Shown: positions 7,497-15,773 of the stretch, piece after piece | Position numbering within the stretch: position 1 is the first letter of the stretch | How the letters are laid out: every line of letters begins with the position of its first letter | Assembly: GCA_034664085.1 (NCBI GenBank) | Contig: JAXDII010000063.1 | Location: 1-45,752, forward strand | Source: JACVRW01 sp034664085 | Lineage (GTDB): Bacteria > Actinomycetota > Thermoleophilia > Solirubrobacterales > Thermoleophilaceae | Reading direction: 5' to 3' | Length of the DNA stretch: 45,752 bases | The notes under the pieces: generated by a model | Seen by the model: the letters and a program-made list of their open reading frames with translations, nothing else | Told to the model about the DNA's origin: nothing | Database searches by the model: none | Translations under genes and position numbers: made by a program

Positions 7497-8255
7497 ATGA
7501 CCCTTCTACGCAATCTCGAGGCAAAGCTCGGCGGCATCGTCGAAGGCGCATTCGGCCGCGCCTTCAAGACGAGCGTGCAGCCCGTCGAGCTGGCGCACAA
7601 GCTGGCTAAGGAGATGGAGGAGAACCAGATGGTCTCCGTCTCGCGCGTCTACGTGCCCAACCACTACCGCGTCTTCCTGTCTCCGCGCGACCGCGAGCAG
7701 TTCGCGAGCTACGAGCCCGCGCTCCGCAAGGAGCTGTCCGACTACCTGCTCGAGCACGCGCGCCAGGAGCGGCTCGCCCTGACCAGCCGTCCCCAGGTGG
7801 AGTTCGACACCGACGAGCGCCTGGAGCTGGGCGAGTTCGGCATCCAGGCGCAGCTGCTTGGAGGCCCCGAGGAGGAGGGCGGCGCGGCGGATCCGGCTCC
7901 GTCGGCGGGCGACTTCGGCCACACGATGGTCTACTCGCCCGACCGCGAGGCGCGTCCGCTGGAGCCGGCGCTCGACCGCCGGCAGGCGCTGCTCGTGACC
8001 GACGGCCGGCGCAACGTGCTGAGCGGCAACAGCGTCACGGTCGGCCGCAGCCGCGACTGCGACGTGGTGGTGGACGACCCGAACGTGTCGCGGCGGCACA
8101 TCGAGCTGCGCCGCGGCGAGCGCGGCTGGGCCGCCGTGGACCTCGGCTCCACCAACGGCATGAAGGTCAACGGGCGCCGCATCAGCCACGCCGAGCTCGA
8201 GCCGGGCGATCGCATCACGATCGGCATCAGCGATCTGACGTTCGAGCTGGAGTAG
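7497..8255 (+). CDS. fhaA: FhaA-like protein (DUF3662 plus FHA)
   Basis: 252 residues. The N-terminal DUF3662 domain (1-118) starts with MTLLRNLEAKLGGIVEGAFG and contains VQPVELAHKLAKEMEENQ and VYVPNHYRVFLSP, the signature of FhaA. A flexible acidic linker leads to a C-terminal FHA domain (about 175-250) with VGRSRDCDVVVDD, NVSRRHIEL and DLGSTNGMKVNG, the phosphothreonine-binding loops. In mycobacteria FhaA binds phosphorylated MurJ and PknB to regulate peptidoglycan precursor flipping; the same role is likely here. A TACCCT box (7479-7484) lies 12 nt before the ATG, so an internal promoter is possible. Confidence 0.93.
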   Translation: MTLLRNLEAKLGGIVEGAFGRAFKTSVQPVELAHKLAKEMEENQMVSVSRVYVPNHYRVFLSPRDREQFASYEPALRKELSDYLLEHARQERLALTSRPQVEFDTDERLELGEFGIQAQLLGGPEEEGGAADPAPSAGDFGHTMVYSPDREARPLEPALDRRQALLVTDGRRNVLSGNSVTVGRSRDCDVVVDDPNVSRRHIELRRGERGWAAVDLGSTNGMKVNGRRISHAELEPGDRITIGISDLTFELE

Positions 8256-8290
8256 CCATGGCCGTCCCAGCCATCTAGGAAGCTGCTGCT

Positions 8291-8773
8291 GTGGACGATC
8301 CGCTCGCGGTTGCGCTCAAGTTCGGCTTCCTGGCCGTGCTCTACCTGTTCTTGCTCTGGGTCGCGCGCAGCGCGATGAAGGACCTGTCGCGTGCCGGCGA
8401 CGGTCTGGCCGCCGCCGAGCCGGTCGAGCCGCCCAGCCCGCGGCGGCGCCAGTCCGGGATGCCGGACCTGCGCGCCGGGGTCTCGCCGCGGCTCGTCGTG
8501 GTGGCCGCCATGGGCCACGAGCCCGGCGCGATCTTCGACGTGGGAACTGGAGCGACCATGGGCCGCTCCGACAACGCGGAGATCCGCGTGGACGATCCGT
8601 TCGCGTCGTCCGCGCACGCCCGCATCTTCGAGCGCGGCGACTACATGTACGTGGAGGACATGGGCTCCACGAACGGCACGTATCTCAACGGAAGGACGCT
8701 CCGCACGGCGGAGCGCCTCAAGGTGGCGGACGTGATTCGCATCGGCGACAGCGAATACCGGTACCAGGAGTGA
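8291..8773 (+). CDS. fhaB: FhaB-like membrane FHA protein
   Basis: 160 residues from GTG. Residues 8-27 (ALKFGFLAVLYLFLLWVARS) form an N-terminal membrane helix, as in FhaB/FipA. A short linker precedes one FHA domain (about 70-155) with MGRSDNAEIRVDD, ASSAHARIFERG and DMGSTNGTYLNG. It recognises phosphothreonine, probably at the septal or growth-zone membrane; mycobacterial FipA links FtsZ and FtsQ. The stop overlaps the next gene start as GTGA. The gap to fhaA is 35 bp. Confidence 0.92.
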   Translation: MDDPLAVALKFGFLAVLYLFLLWVARSAMKDLSRAGDGLAAAEPVEPPSPRRRQSGMPDLRAGVSPRLVVVAAMGHEPGAIFDVGTGATMGRSDNAEIRVDDPFASSAHARIFERGDYMYVEDMGSTNGTYLNGRTLRTAERLKVADVIRIGDSEYRYQE

Positions 8774-9978
8774 CGCTGCAGATAGTCGAGCAGGTCGGCA
8801 GGACCGACGTGGGACGCCAGCGCAGCGTCAACGAGGACGCCCTGGTGCTGGACCCGCCCTTCTTCGCGGTGGCGGACGGGATGGGCGGAGCCAAGGCCGG
8901 CGAGGTCGCCTCGGCGATGGCCGCCGGCGCGTTCGAGGGGGAGACCGACTCCGGGGAGCCGGCCGAGGCCCAGCTCTCGCGCATCCTGCGCGAGGCGAAC
9001 CGGCGGATCTACGAGCTCGCGGCGGCGGACGACGCCCACCGCGGCATGGGCACGACCCTGACCGCCGCCAAGGTGACCGGGGACGAGGTCAGCCTGGCCC
9101 ACGTCGGGGACTCGCGCGCCTACCGGCTGCGCGACGGGCAGCTCGAGCAGCTCACGCGCGACCACTCGCTCGTTGCCGAGCTGGAGCGCAGCGGGCAGAT
9201 CACCCCCGAGGCGGCCGAGCACCATCCGCAGCGGTCGATCATCACGCGCGCGCTCGGCCCCGAGCCGGATGTGCAGGTCGACACCTACACGGTCGCGGGC
9301 CGCTCCGACGACGCCTTCTTGATCTGCTCCGACGGCCTGACGAGCATGATCTCCGACGACGAGCTGGCGTCGATCCTGCGCTCCGCCGCGACCCTGGAGG
9401 AGGCCGCCGAGGCGCTCGTGCGCTCGGCGAACCAGAGCGGAGGCAAGGACAACATCACCGTCGTGCTGTTCCGCCTCGGCGACGGCGACGGCGAGAGCTC
9501 ACCGGCCCTGCCGCGCGAGGACGAGACGATCGCCGGACAGGTCTCCGCCAGCGAGGTGCGCGAGGCCGTGGCCGGGCAGCTCGGGGACGCGCCGGCCGAC
9601 GCGACCGTTGTCGCCCCGCCACCCCAGCGCCGCGCCGCGGTCCCGGCGCCGCGCCGGCGCGGCGCGCGCCTGCGGACTGCCGCCAAGGCGTTGCTCGTCC
9701 TCGCCGTGCTCGCCGCAGTCGCCACCGGCCTCTACGCCCTCTCGCGGCAGGTCTACTTCATCGGCACCAACGACGCCGGCCTCGTGACGCTCTACCGGGG
9801 CGTGCCCTACGAGCTGCCGTTCGGGATCGACCTCTACGAGGAGGAGTACGCCAGCGGCGTGCCCGCGAGAGCGATCCCGGGCAACCGCAGGAGGCGCGTG
9901 CTCGACCACGAGTGGCGCGGCCGCCAGGACGCCGAGGACTTGCTGCGGACGCTCGAGCGGGGACAGCTGTCCGGCTGA
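8770..9978 (+). CDS. pstP: PP2C-type protein phosphatase (PstP-like)
   Basis: 402 residues; a metal-dependent phosphatase that reverses the action of the neighbouring kinases. Motifs in order: GRQRSVNEDA, FFAVADGMGGAKAGE (metal-binding Asp), GMGTTLTAA, HVGDSRAYRLRDG, LICSDGLT and GGKDNITVVL. These cover the usual PPM motifs within residues 1-240. A Pro/Arg-rich linker is followed by a membrane helix near 305-323 (LLVLAVLAAVATGLYAL) and about 80 extracytoplasmic residues containing YFIGTNDAGLVTLYRGVPY, as in mycobacterial PstP. The GTG start overlaps the fhaB stop and the stop overlaps the rodA start (TGATG), so translation is coupled on both sides. Confidence 0.94.
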   Translation: MTLQIVEQVGRTDVGRQRSVNEDALVLDPPFFAVADGMGGAKAGEVASAMAAGAFEGETDSGEPAEAQLSRILREANRRIYELAAADDAHRGMGTTLTAAKVTGDEVSLAHVGDSRAYRLRDGQLEQLTRDHSLVAELERSGQITPEAAEHHPQRSIITRALGPEPDVQVDTYTVAGRSDDAFLICSDGLTSMISDDELASILRSAATLEEAAEALVRSANQSGGKDNITVVLFRLGDGDGESSPALPREDETIAGQVSASEVREAVAGQLGDAPADATVVAPPPQRRAAVPAPRRRGARLRTAAKALLVLAVLAAVATGLYALSRQVYFIGTNDAGLVTLYRGVPYELPFGIDLYEEEYASGVPARAIPGNRRRRVLDHEWRGRQDAEDLLRTLERGQLSG

Positions 9979-11417
9979 TGTCCGCACGCACTCGCGAGCT
10001 GTTCGGATTGCTGCCGGTGTCGCTGCTCGTAGCGGCTGGCTTCGCCGCGGTGCTGGCGACCCGCACCGAGGACGTCAGCGACGCCACGCTCACCTACGGC
10101 GCCGTCTTCCTGGGCCTCTGCGTCATCGCCCACCTGTTCATCCGCGCGCGCCTGCCCGACGCCGATCCCTACCTGTTCCCGCTGGCGGCCCTGCTGGCCG
10201 CGGTCGGCCTGGTGCTGATCTACCGGATCGACCCCGAGCTGGCGCGCGAGCAGGCGCAGTGGTTCGTGGTGGGGCTCGTGCTCTTCTGCGGGACGATCGT
10301 GCTGATCCGCGACCACCACGTCCTCGAGCGCTACCGCTACACGATCGCGGCGGTCGGCATCGCGCTGCTGGTGATGCCGCGGCTGCCCGGCATCGGCGAG
10401 CAGATCAACGGGGCCTTTCTCGCGATCAAGCTCGGCCCGATCCAGTTCCAGCCGGCCGAGTTCGCCAAGCTCGCGATCATCGTCTTCCTCGCGAGCTATC
10501 TGCGCGAGACGGGCGACATCCTCGTCCGGCCTCGGCTGCGCCCGCTGCCGGGCACGCGCCAGGTGCTGCTCTACGGCCTGCCGGTGGTGGGCGCCGTGCT
10601 CGCGATCCTGGTGCTCGGGCTCGGCACCGCCGGCTCCGTGCTGTTGGTCGTCTTCGTCGCCTCGCTGGTCGCCGTGCTGCGCGAGCGGCCCTCGCCCAAG
10701 CACTTCGGCCCGCTGCTGCTGGTGTGGGGCCTCGCGATGCTGATGCTGATCGTGATCCGCGACCTCGGCAGCTCGCTGATGTTCTTCGGCGGCTTCCTGG
10801 TCCTGCTCTACGTCGCGACCGGCCGCCTGTCGCTGATCGGGGTGGGCGCGACGATGTTCTTCGGCGGCGCGTTCTTCCTCGCCAAGAACGTCAGCCACGT
10901 GCAGGAGCGCGTGGACATCTGGCTCGACCCGTTCAAGCGCGGGGTGGTGGACGACGAGGGCTACCAGATCGCCCAGTCGCTGTTCGCGCAGGCCGACGGC
11001 GGACTCTTCGGCCAGGGGTTCGGTGAGGCGTTAGTCGAGTTCGGCGGGGCCCCGATCCTGCCGGCGGCCCACACGGACCTGATCTACGCGGTGCTCGTGA
11101 ACGAGGCCGGCCTGTTCGGGGCGGCCGGGGTGATCGGCGCGTACCTGCTGTTCGCCTACCGCGGCTTCAAGACCGCGATGATCGCCAACGACGGCTTCTC
11201 CAAGCTGCTGTCCGCCGGGTTGACCGCGGTGTTCGCGCTTCAGGTGTTCGTGATCGTCGGCGGCGTCACGCGCGTGATCCCGCTGACCGGCGTCACGCTG
11301 CCGTTCGTCTCCTACGGCGGCAGCTCGATCGTCGCCAACATGGTGCTGCTGGCGCTGCTGCTGATCGTGTCCGATCACGCGCGCGCCGAGAGCATGCGGC
11401 GGGGCGGGCTCGTATGA
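9978..11417 (+). CDS. rodA: SEDS glycosyltransferase RodA/FtsW
   Basis: 479 residues with ten or more membrane segments. SEDS proteins polymerise lipid II glycan strands with a partner class B PBP, which here is the next gene. Conserved elements include NGAFLAIKLGPIQFQPAEFAKL, AHTDLIYAVLVNEAGLFG and TGVTLPFVSYGGSS. The start is the ATG at 9978 overlapping the pstP stop; an upstream in-frame start exists but would lie within pstP. In mycobacteria the gene in this place is rodA, so that name is used, although FtsW cannot be ruled out from sequence alone. It overlaps the PBP gene by ATGA. Confidence 0.93.
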   Translation: MSARTRELFGLLPVSLLVAAGFAAVLATRTEDVSDATLTYGAVFLGLCVIAHLFIRARLPDADPYLFPLAALLAAVGLVLIYRIDPELAREQAQWFVVGLVLFCGTIVLIRDHHVLERYRYTIAAVGIALLVMPRLPGIGEQINGAFLAIKLGPIQFQPAEFAKLAIIVFLASYLRETGDILVRPRLRPLPGTRQVLLYGLPVVGAVLAILVLGLGTAGSVLLVVFVASLVAVLRERPSPKHFGPLLLVWGLAMLMLIVIRDLGSSLMFFGGFLVLLYVATGRLSLIGVGATMFFGGAFFLAKNVSHVQERVDIWLDPFKRGVVDDEGYQIAQSLFAQADGGLFGQGFGEALVEFGGAPILPAAHTDLIYAVLVNEAGLFGAAGVIGAYLLFAYRGFKTAMIANDGFSKLLSAGLTAVFALQVFVIVGGVTRVIPLTGVTLPFVSYGGSSIVANMVLLALLLIVSDHARAESMRRGGLV

Positions 11418-12868
11418 ACGCCCAGATCCGCCAGGTCTACGGGATGTTCGTGCTGCTGTTCGCCCTGCTCGTCGGCTTCACGTCGTACTGGGCGGTGCTC
11501 GACGCAAAGGGCCTCGAGGACAACCCCGACAACCGGCGTGCCGTGATCGAGTCGCTCAAGGTTCCGCGCGGGCTGATCGTCGCGAGCGACGGGGAGACGG
11601 TGCTCGCGCGCAGCCGAGCAGCCAGGCGCGGAGGCGAGCGGATCTTCGAGCGCGAGTACCCGACCGGGGGCACCTTCGCCCACCCGGTGGGCTACTTCTT
11701 CGTGAACGCGGAGCCGCGCGGCCTGGAGCTCTCGCGCAACGACGAGCTGGCCGGCGAGGAGGACGAGTTCGCGTCGATCTTCGCCGGGCTAGAGGGACGC
11801 GAGCGCGAGGGCAACGACGTCGTCACCAACCTCGACCCGGCCGGGACGGCCGCTGCGGTCGAAGGACTGGCGGGGCGCAAGGGCGGGGTCGTGGCGATCG
11901 AGCCGCAGACCGGCAAGGTGCGCGTGATGGTGTCGATCCCCGAGTACGACCCCAACCTGATCACCTCGCAGTTCGGCCGCATCAACACCGACCCCGACAA
12001 GCCGCTGCTCAACCGCACCACCCAGGAGCTGTATCCGCCCGGCTCGACCTTCAAGGTGGTCACCGCGGCGGCGGCGCTCGACAGCGGCAAGGTCGCCCCG
12101 GACTCGATCATCGACGGCTCCTCACCGAAGGACATCAGCGGCGTGCCGCTGTCGAACTCCGGCGGCCAGAGCTTCGGCCCCATCTCCTTCACCGATGCGC
12201 TCACCAACTCCGTCAACACGGTCTTCGCCCAGGTGGGGGAGGACATAGGTCGGCAGACCCTGATCGAGTACATGAGGCGCTTCGGCTTCTACCAGGACCC
12301 GGAGCTCGACTATCCCGACTTCCAGATGATCCCCAGCGGGGTCATCAACGGCGAGGGCAACTACATCGACGACGGCTTCGACGTCGGCCGAGTGGCGATC
12401 GGCCAGGGCGGCCTCGAGGGCGAGATCCGCGCGAGCCCGATGCAGATGGCCCTGGTCGCGGCGGCGATCGCCAACGGCGGCCGGTTGATGAAGCCGCGCC
12501 TGACCGACCGCATCGTGCGCAAGGACGGGCGCGTGAAGGAGCGCATCGAGCCGGACCTCCAGTCGCAGGTCATGAAGCCCGAGACCGCCCAGCAGCTCAC
12601 GGAGATGATGGGCCGGGTGGTCGACGAGGGCACGGGCACCGCCGCCGCGCTGGCCGGCATCCCCGTGGCCGGCAAGACGGGCACGGCCGAGGTGGGCGCC
12701 AACCGCGAGTTCACGCAGCCCTGGTTCATCGCCTTCGCGCCGATCGAGAACCCGCGCATCGCGGTTGCGGTGACCCTGGAGCGCCAGCCCGCCGGTTCCC
12801 AGGGCGGCACCGTCGCGGCCCCGATCGCGCGGGACGTGCTGCAGGCGCTGCTCGGAGGCGGCGGATGA
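11414..12868 (+). CDS. pbpA: class B penicillin-binding protein (PbpA-like transpeptidase)
   Basis: 484 residues. N-terminal membrane helix (about 10-28), a dimerisation/pedestal region, then the transpeptidase domain with active-site S211TFK (SxxK), S266VN (SxN) and K421TG. The order and spacing are those of PbpA-type class B enzymes that cross-link peptide stems next to RodA. Length and the short non-catalytic region match mycobacterial PbpA. It lies between rodA and pknB with ATGA overlaps on both sides, so synthesis is stoichiometrically linked to the SEDS partner. Confidence 0.95.
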   Translation: MNAQIRQVYGMFVLLFALLVGFTSYWAVLDAKGLEDNPDNRRAVIESLKVPRGLIVASDGETVLARSRAARRGGERIFEREYPTGGTFAHPVGYFFVNAEPRGLELSRNDELAGEEDEFASIFAGLEGREREGNDVVTNLDPAGTAAAVEGLAGRKGGVVAIEPQTGKVRVMVSIPEYDPNLITSQFGRINTDPDKPLLNRTTQELYPPGSTFKVVTAAAALDSGKVAPDSIIDGSSPKDISGVPLSNSGGQSFGPISFTDALTNSVNTVFAQVGEDIGRQTLIEYMRRFGFYQDPELDYPDFQMIPSGVINGEGNYIDDGFDVGRVAIGQGGLEGEIRASPMQMALVAAAIANGGRLMKPRLTDRIVRKDGRVKERIEPDLQSQVMKPETAQQLTEMMGRVVDEGTGTAAALAGIPVAGKTGTAEVGANREFTQPWFIAFAPIENPRIAVAVTLERQPAGSQGGTVAAPIARDVLQALLGGGG

Positions 12869-14772
12869 CCGAGGTCGCCGACAACACGCTGGTCGACAGC
12901 CGCTACCTGATCCTGCACCGGCTCGGCTCGGGCGGGATGGCGGACGTCTACTGCGCGGAGGACACCCATCTCGGGCGGCAGGTGGCGCTGAAGGTGCTGC
13001 ACCGGCGCTTCGCCCAGGACCAGGAGTTCGTCGAGCGCTTCCGCCGCGAGGCCAGCGCCGCGGCCGGGCTCCAGCACCCCAACGTCGTCGGCGTGTTCGA
13101 CCGCGGCCGCCACGACGGCACCTACTACATCGCGATGGAGCACCTCCGGGGGCGGACGCTCAAGGAGATCGTCAGCACGGAGGCGCCGCTCGCCCAGGAG
13201 CGCGTGGTGGACCTCGGCACGCAGATCCTCCAGGCGGCCGGCTTCGCGCATCGCCACGGCGTGATCCACCGTGACTTCAAGCCGCACAACGTGATCGTCG
13301 ATGACCAGGGCGGGCTCAAGGTGACCGACTTCGGCATCGCCAGGGCGGGCGCTTCGGAGATGACGGAGACCGGTTCGATCATGGGCACGGCGCAGTACCT
13401 CTCTCCCGAGCAGGCACAGGGCCACGCGGTCACGGCCGCCTCCGACCTCTACTCGATCGGGGTGATGCTCTACGAGATGCTGGCGGGGCGGCTGCCGTTC
13501 GAGGGCGACAGCGCCGTGTCGGTCGCGCTCAAGCACCTGTCCGAGCCGCCGCCGCCGCTGTCGCAGCTGCGGCCCGACGTGGCGCCGGCGCTCGAGTCCG
13601 TGGTGATGGCGGCGCTCGCCAAGGACCCCGCTCACCGGTGGCAGTCGGCGGACGACTTCGCCGCGGCGCTGCAGGCGGCGGGCGCGCAGCTCGAGCACGG
13701 GGCCGCGGTCGGCCAGGACACCGCGGCCTTCGTCCCGGTCCCGGCGCCGATGCCGGTCGACGAAACGCCGACCGCCGCTGCGCCCCCCGTCGTGCCCGTG
13801 CTGCCTCCCGTCACGGAGCGGAGGCCCGAGCACCGGCGCCGCTGGCCCTGGTTCACGATCGGCCTGCTCGCGATCGCGCTGGCCGCCTTCCTGGCCTACC
13901 TCGCCATCGCCGGGCTGACCGCCACCGACACGCGCGAGGTGCCGCGGGTCGTCGGCAAGCAGCTGCTGCAGGCGCGCGCCATCCTCGAGCGCGCCGGCTT
14001 CGAGGTGCAGGAGACGCGCGTACGCAGCCAGGCCGCCTTCGACCAGGTGGTCGACCAGGACCCCAATCCGCGCGAGGAGGCGGAGGAGGGCTCCACCGTC
14101 GTGCTGGAGGTCTCCGGCGGTCCCGGCACGGTGCGTGTGCCCACGGTGCGAGGGCTGCCCCAGGCGGCGGCCATCGACGCGCTGGACGACCGCGACCTGA
14201 AGGCGACCGTCGACGAGCGTCCATCCGAGAGCGTCGAGGAGGGCATCGCGATCCGCACCGTGCCCGGCGCCGGCGAGCAGGTCGAGCGCGGCGAGCGCAT
14301 CCAGCTCTTCGTCAGCTCGGGGCCCGAGCAGGTGGAAGTGCCGTCCGTCGTCGGGCTGTCGCGCGACTCCGCCGAGGACCGCCTGCGCGACGCCGGGCTC
14401 GAGCCCGCGGTGGAGGAGCGCGAGGACGAGGCGCCCGAGGACGAGGTGATCGCGCAGAGCCCGACCGCCGGGACCGAGCTGGACCGCGGCGAGACGGTCA
14501 CGATCACGGTGTCGACGGGGATCCAGGAGGTCGTGGTCCCGAACGTCATCGGGCTCGGAGCGCGCGACGCGAGGCGACAGCTGCGCGCGGAGGGTCTGGT
14601 GCCGGTGCAGCGCGAGACCGACGTCACCGACCCGAGCCAGGACGGGATGGTCGTGGACCAGCGGCCGCCCGCCGCCACCGTCCTCGAGGAGGGCCGCGAG
14701 GTCGTGATCATCGTGGGCGTGCTGATCGAAGACGACGTGCTCACGCCGGACGAGCCGGGGGTGACTCCGTGA
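12865..14772 (+). CDS. pknB: PASTA-domain Ser/Thr protein kinase PknB
   Basis: 635 residues. Kinase domain about 13-275 with GSGGMADVY, VALK Lys43, HRDFKPHN (Asp137; the usual V-K-P is F-K-P) and DFG 155-157. Juxtamembrane Pro-rich linker, a membrane helix at about 327-351 (WPWFTIGLLAIALAAFLAYL) and four extracellular PASTA repeats (about 352-422, 423-486, 487-552, 553-622), each opening with a VPxVxG-like turn. PASTA domains sense muropeptides or lipid II. The kinase probably phosphorylates FHA-binding partners and envelope enzymes, with the upstream PP2C as its counter-enzyme. Its stop overlaps the ddl GTG. Confidence 0.96.
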   Translation: MTEVADNTLVDSRYLILHRLGSGGMADVYCAEDTHLGRQVALKVLHRRFAQDQEFVERFRREASAAAGLQHPNVVGVFDRGRHDGTYYIAMEHLRGRTLKEIVSTEAPLAQERVVDLGTQILQAAGFAHRHGVIHRDFKPHNVIVDDQGGLKVTDFGIARAGASEMTETGSIMGTAQYLSPEQAQGHAVTAASDLYSIGVMLYEMLAGRLPFEGDSAVSVALKHLSEPPPPLSQLRPDVAPALESVVMAALAKDPAHRWQSADDFAAALQAAGAQLEHGAAVGQDTAAFVPVPAPMPVDETPTAAAPPVVPVLPPVTERRPEHRRRWPWFTIGLLAIALAAFLAYLAIAGLTATDTREVPRVVGKQLLQARAILERAGFEVQETRVRSQAAFDQVVDQDPNPREEAEEGSTVVLEVSGGPGTVRVPTVRGLPQAAAIDALDDRDLKATVDERPSESVEEGIAIRTVPGAGEQVERGERIQLFVSSGPEQVEVPSVVGLSRDSAEDRLRDAGLEPAVEEREDEAPEDEVIAQSPTAGTELDRGETVTITVSTGIQEVVVPNVIGLGARDARRQLRAEGLVPVQRETDVTDPSQDGMVVDQRPPAATVLEEGREVVIIVGVLIEDDVLTPDEPGVTP

Positions 14773-15719
14773 GGGTGGTCGTGCTGGGCGGCGGGCGCTC
14801 GAGCGAGCACGACGTCTCGCTGGCCTCGGCGGCGTCGGTGCGCGAGGGGCTGGAACAGGGCGGCCACGAGCCGGTCGACGTGCGCATCGAGCGCGACGGG
14901 CGCTGGACCCACGCCGGAGAGCCGGTGGCGCTCGAGCCCTCCGGCGGGCTGCTGGGCGCGGACGCGGTCTTCCCCGTCCTGCACGGGCCGTTCGGCGAGG
15001 ACGGGACCGTCCAGGGGCTGCTCGACCTGCTCGACGTGCCGTACGTGGGCGCCGGCGTGCTCGCCTCCTCGCTGTCGATGGACAAGGCGATCTTCAAGGA
15101 CCTGATGACGGCCCACGGCGTGCCGCAGGTGGACTACGCGGTGGTGCGCGCGGGCGGCGCGCCGAACACGCTCGGGCCGCCGGTGTTCGTCAAGCCCGCG
15201 CGGCTCGGGTCGTCGGTGGGGATCTCCAAGGCGGTCAGCGAGGTGGAGCTCGGCCGCGCGCTGGAGCTGGCCTTCGAGCACGACCCGGTGGTGGTGGTCG
15301 AGCGCATGGCGGCCGGGCTCGAGGTGGAGTGCTCGGTGCTCGGCAACGGCGACCCTCAGGCGTCCACGCCCGGCGAGATCGTGATCAAGGGCAGCGATTG
15401 GTACGACTACGAGGCGAAGTACACCGACGGCGGGATGGAGCTCGTGGTGCCCGCGCGCACGCCGCATCTCGAGGAGGTCCAGCGCCTCGCGGTCGAGGTG
15501 TTCAGGATCGTCGGCTGCGCCGGGATGGCGCGAGTCGACTTCTTCGTCACCGAGGACGGCGTGCTCGTGAACGAGCTGAACACGATCCCCGGCTTCACCG
15601 CCACCAGCGTCTACGCGAAGCTCTGGGCGGCGAGCGGCCTGGAGTACCCGCAGCTGCTGGACCGGCTGCTGGAGCTGGCGCTGGAGCGGCACGCCGAAGA
15701 GCGCCGCTACCGGCATTGA
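14769..15719 (+). CDS. ddl: D-alanine--D-alanine ligase
   Basis: 316 residues from the GTG overlapping the pknB stop. An ATP-grasp enzyme joining two D-Ala for the peptidoglycan stem. Seen are GGRSSEHDVSLASA at the N-terminus, FPVLHGPFGEDGTVQG, VFVKPARLGSSVGISK (ATP-lysine loop), YDYEAKYTDGG (omega loop) and RVDFFVTEDGVLVNELNTIP (metal-binding Asp, Glu and Asn). All catalytic regions are present, so the protein should be active. Its place at the end of a pknB operon differs from the common murC/ftsQ or recG/thiL neighbourhoods. The stop overlaps by two bases a dispersed repeat at 15718. Confidence 0.95.
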   Translation: MRVVVLGGGRSSEHDVSLASAASVREGLEQGGHEPVDVRIERDGRWTHAGEPVALEPSGGLLGADAVFPVLHGPFGEDGTVQGLLDLLDVPYVGAGVLASSLSMDKAIFKDLMTAHGVPQVDYAVVRAGGAPNTLGPPVFVKPARLGSSVGISKAVSEVELGRALELAFEHDPVVVVERMAAGLEVECSVLGNGDPQASTPGEIVIKGSDWYDYEAKYTDGGMELVVPARTPHLEEVQRLAVEVFRIVGCAGMARVDFFVTEDGVLVNELNTIPGFTATSVYAKLWAASGLEYPQLLDRLLELALERHAEERRYRH

Positions 15720-15768
15720 TGCCATCCGGGGGCTCACGCCCCCGGCCCCCCGCTGATTCCTGGCCGGT
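15718..15768 (-). repeat. 51-bp dispersed repeat, copy 1
   Basis: This segment matches the reverse complement of 41761-41811 at 49 of 51 positions. It contains a perfect 8-bp stem (15726-15733 with 15738-15745). On the minus strand the loop is GTGA, a GNRA-type tetraloop. It fills the gap between the convergent ends of ddl and the kinase gene and overlaps the ddl stop. It may act as a terminator or as a REP-like element. Confidence 0.85.
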
Positions 15769-15773
15769 GAGGG

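Noticed and set aside
13638..14768. In-frame upstream extension of ddl through pknB
   Set aside because: The extension is Arg/Gly-rich shadow sequence; the conserved Ddl N-terminus begins at the GTG overlapping the pknB stop.
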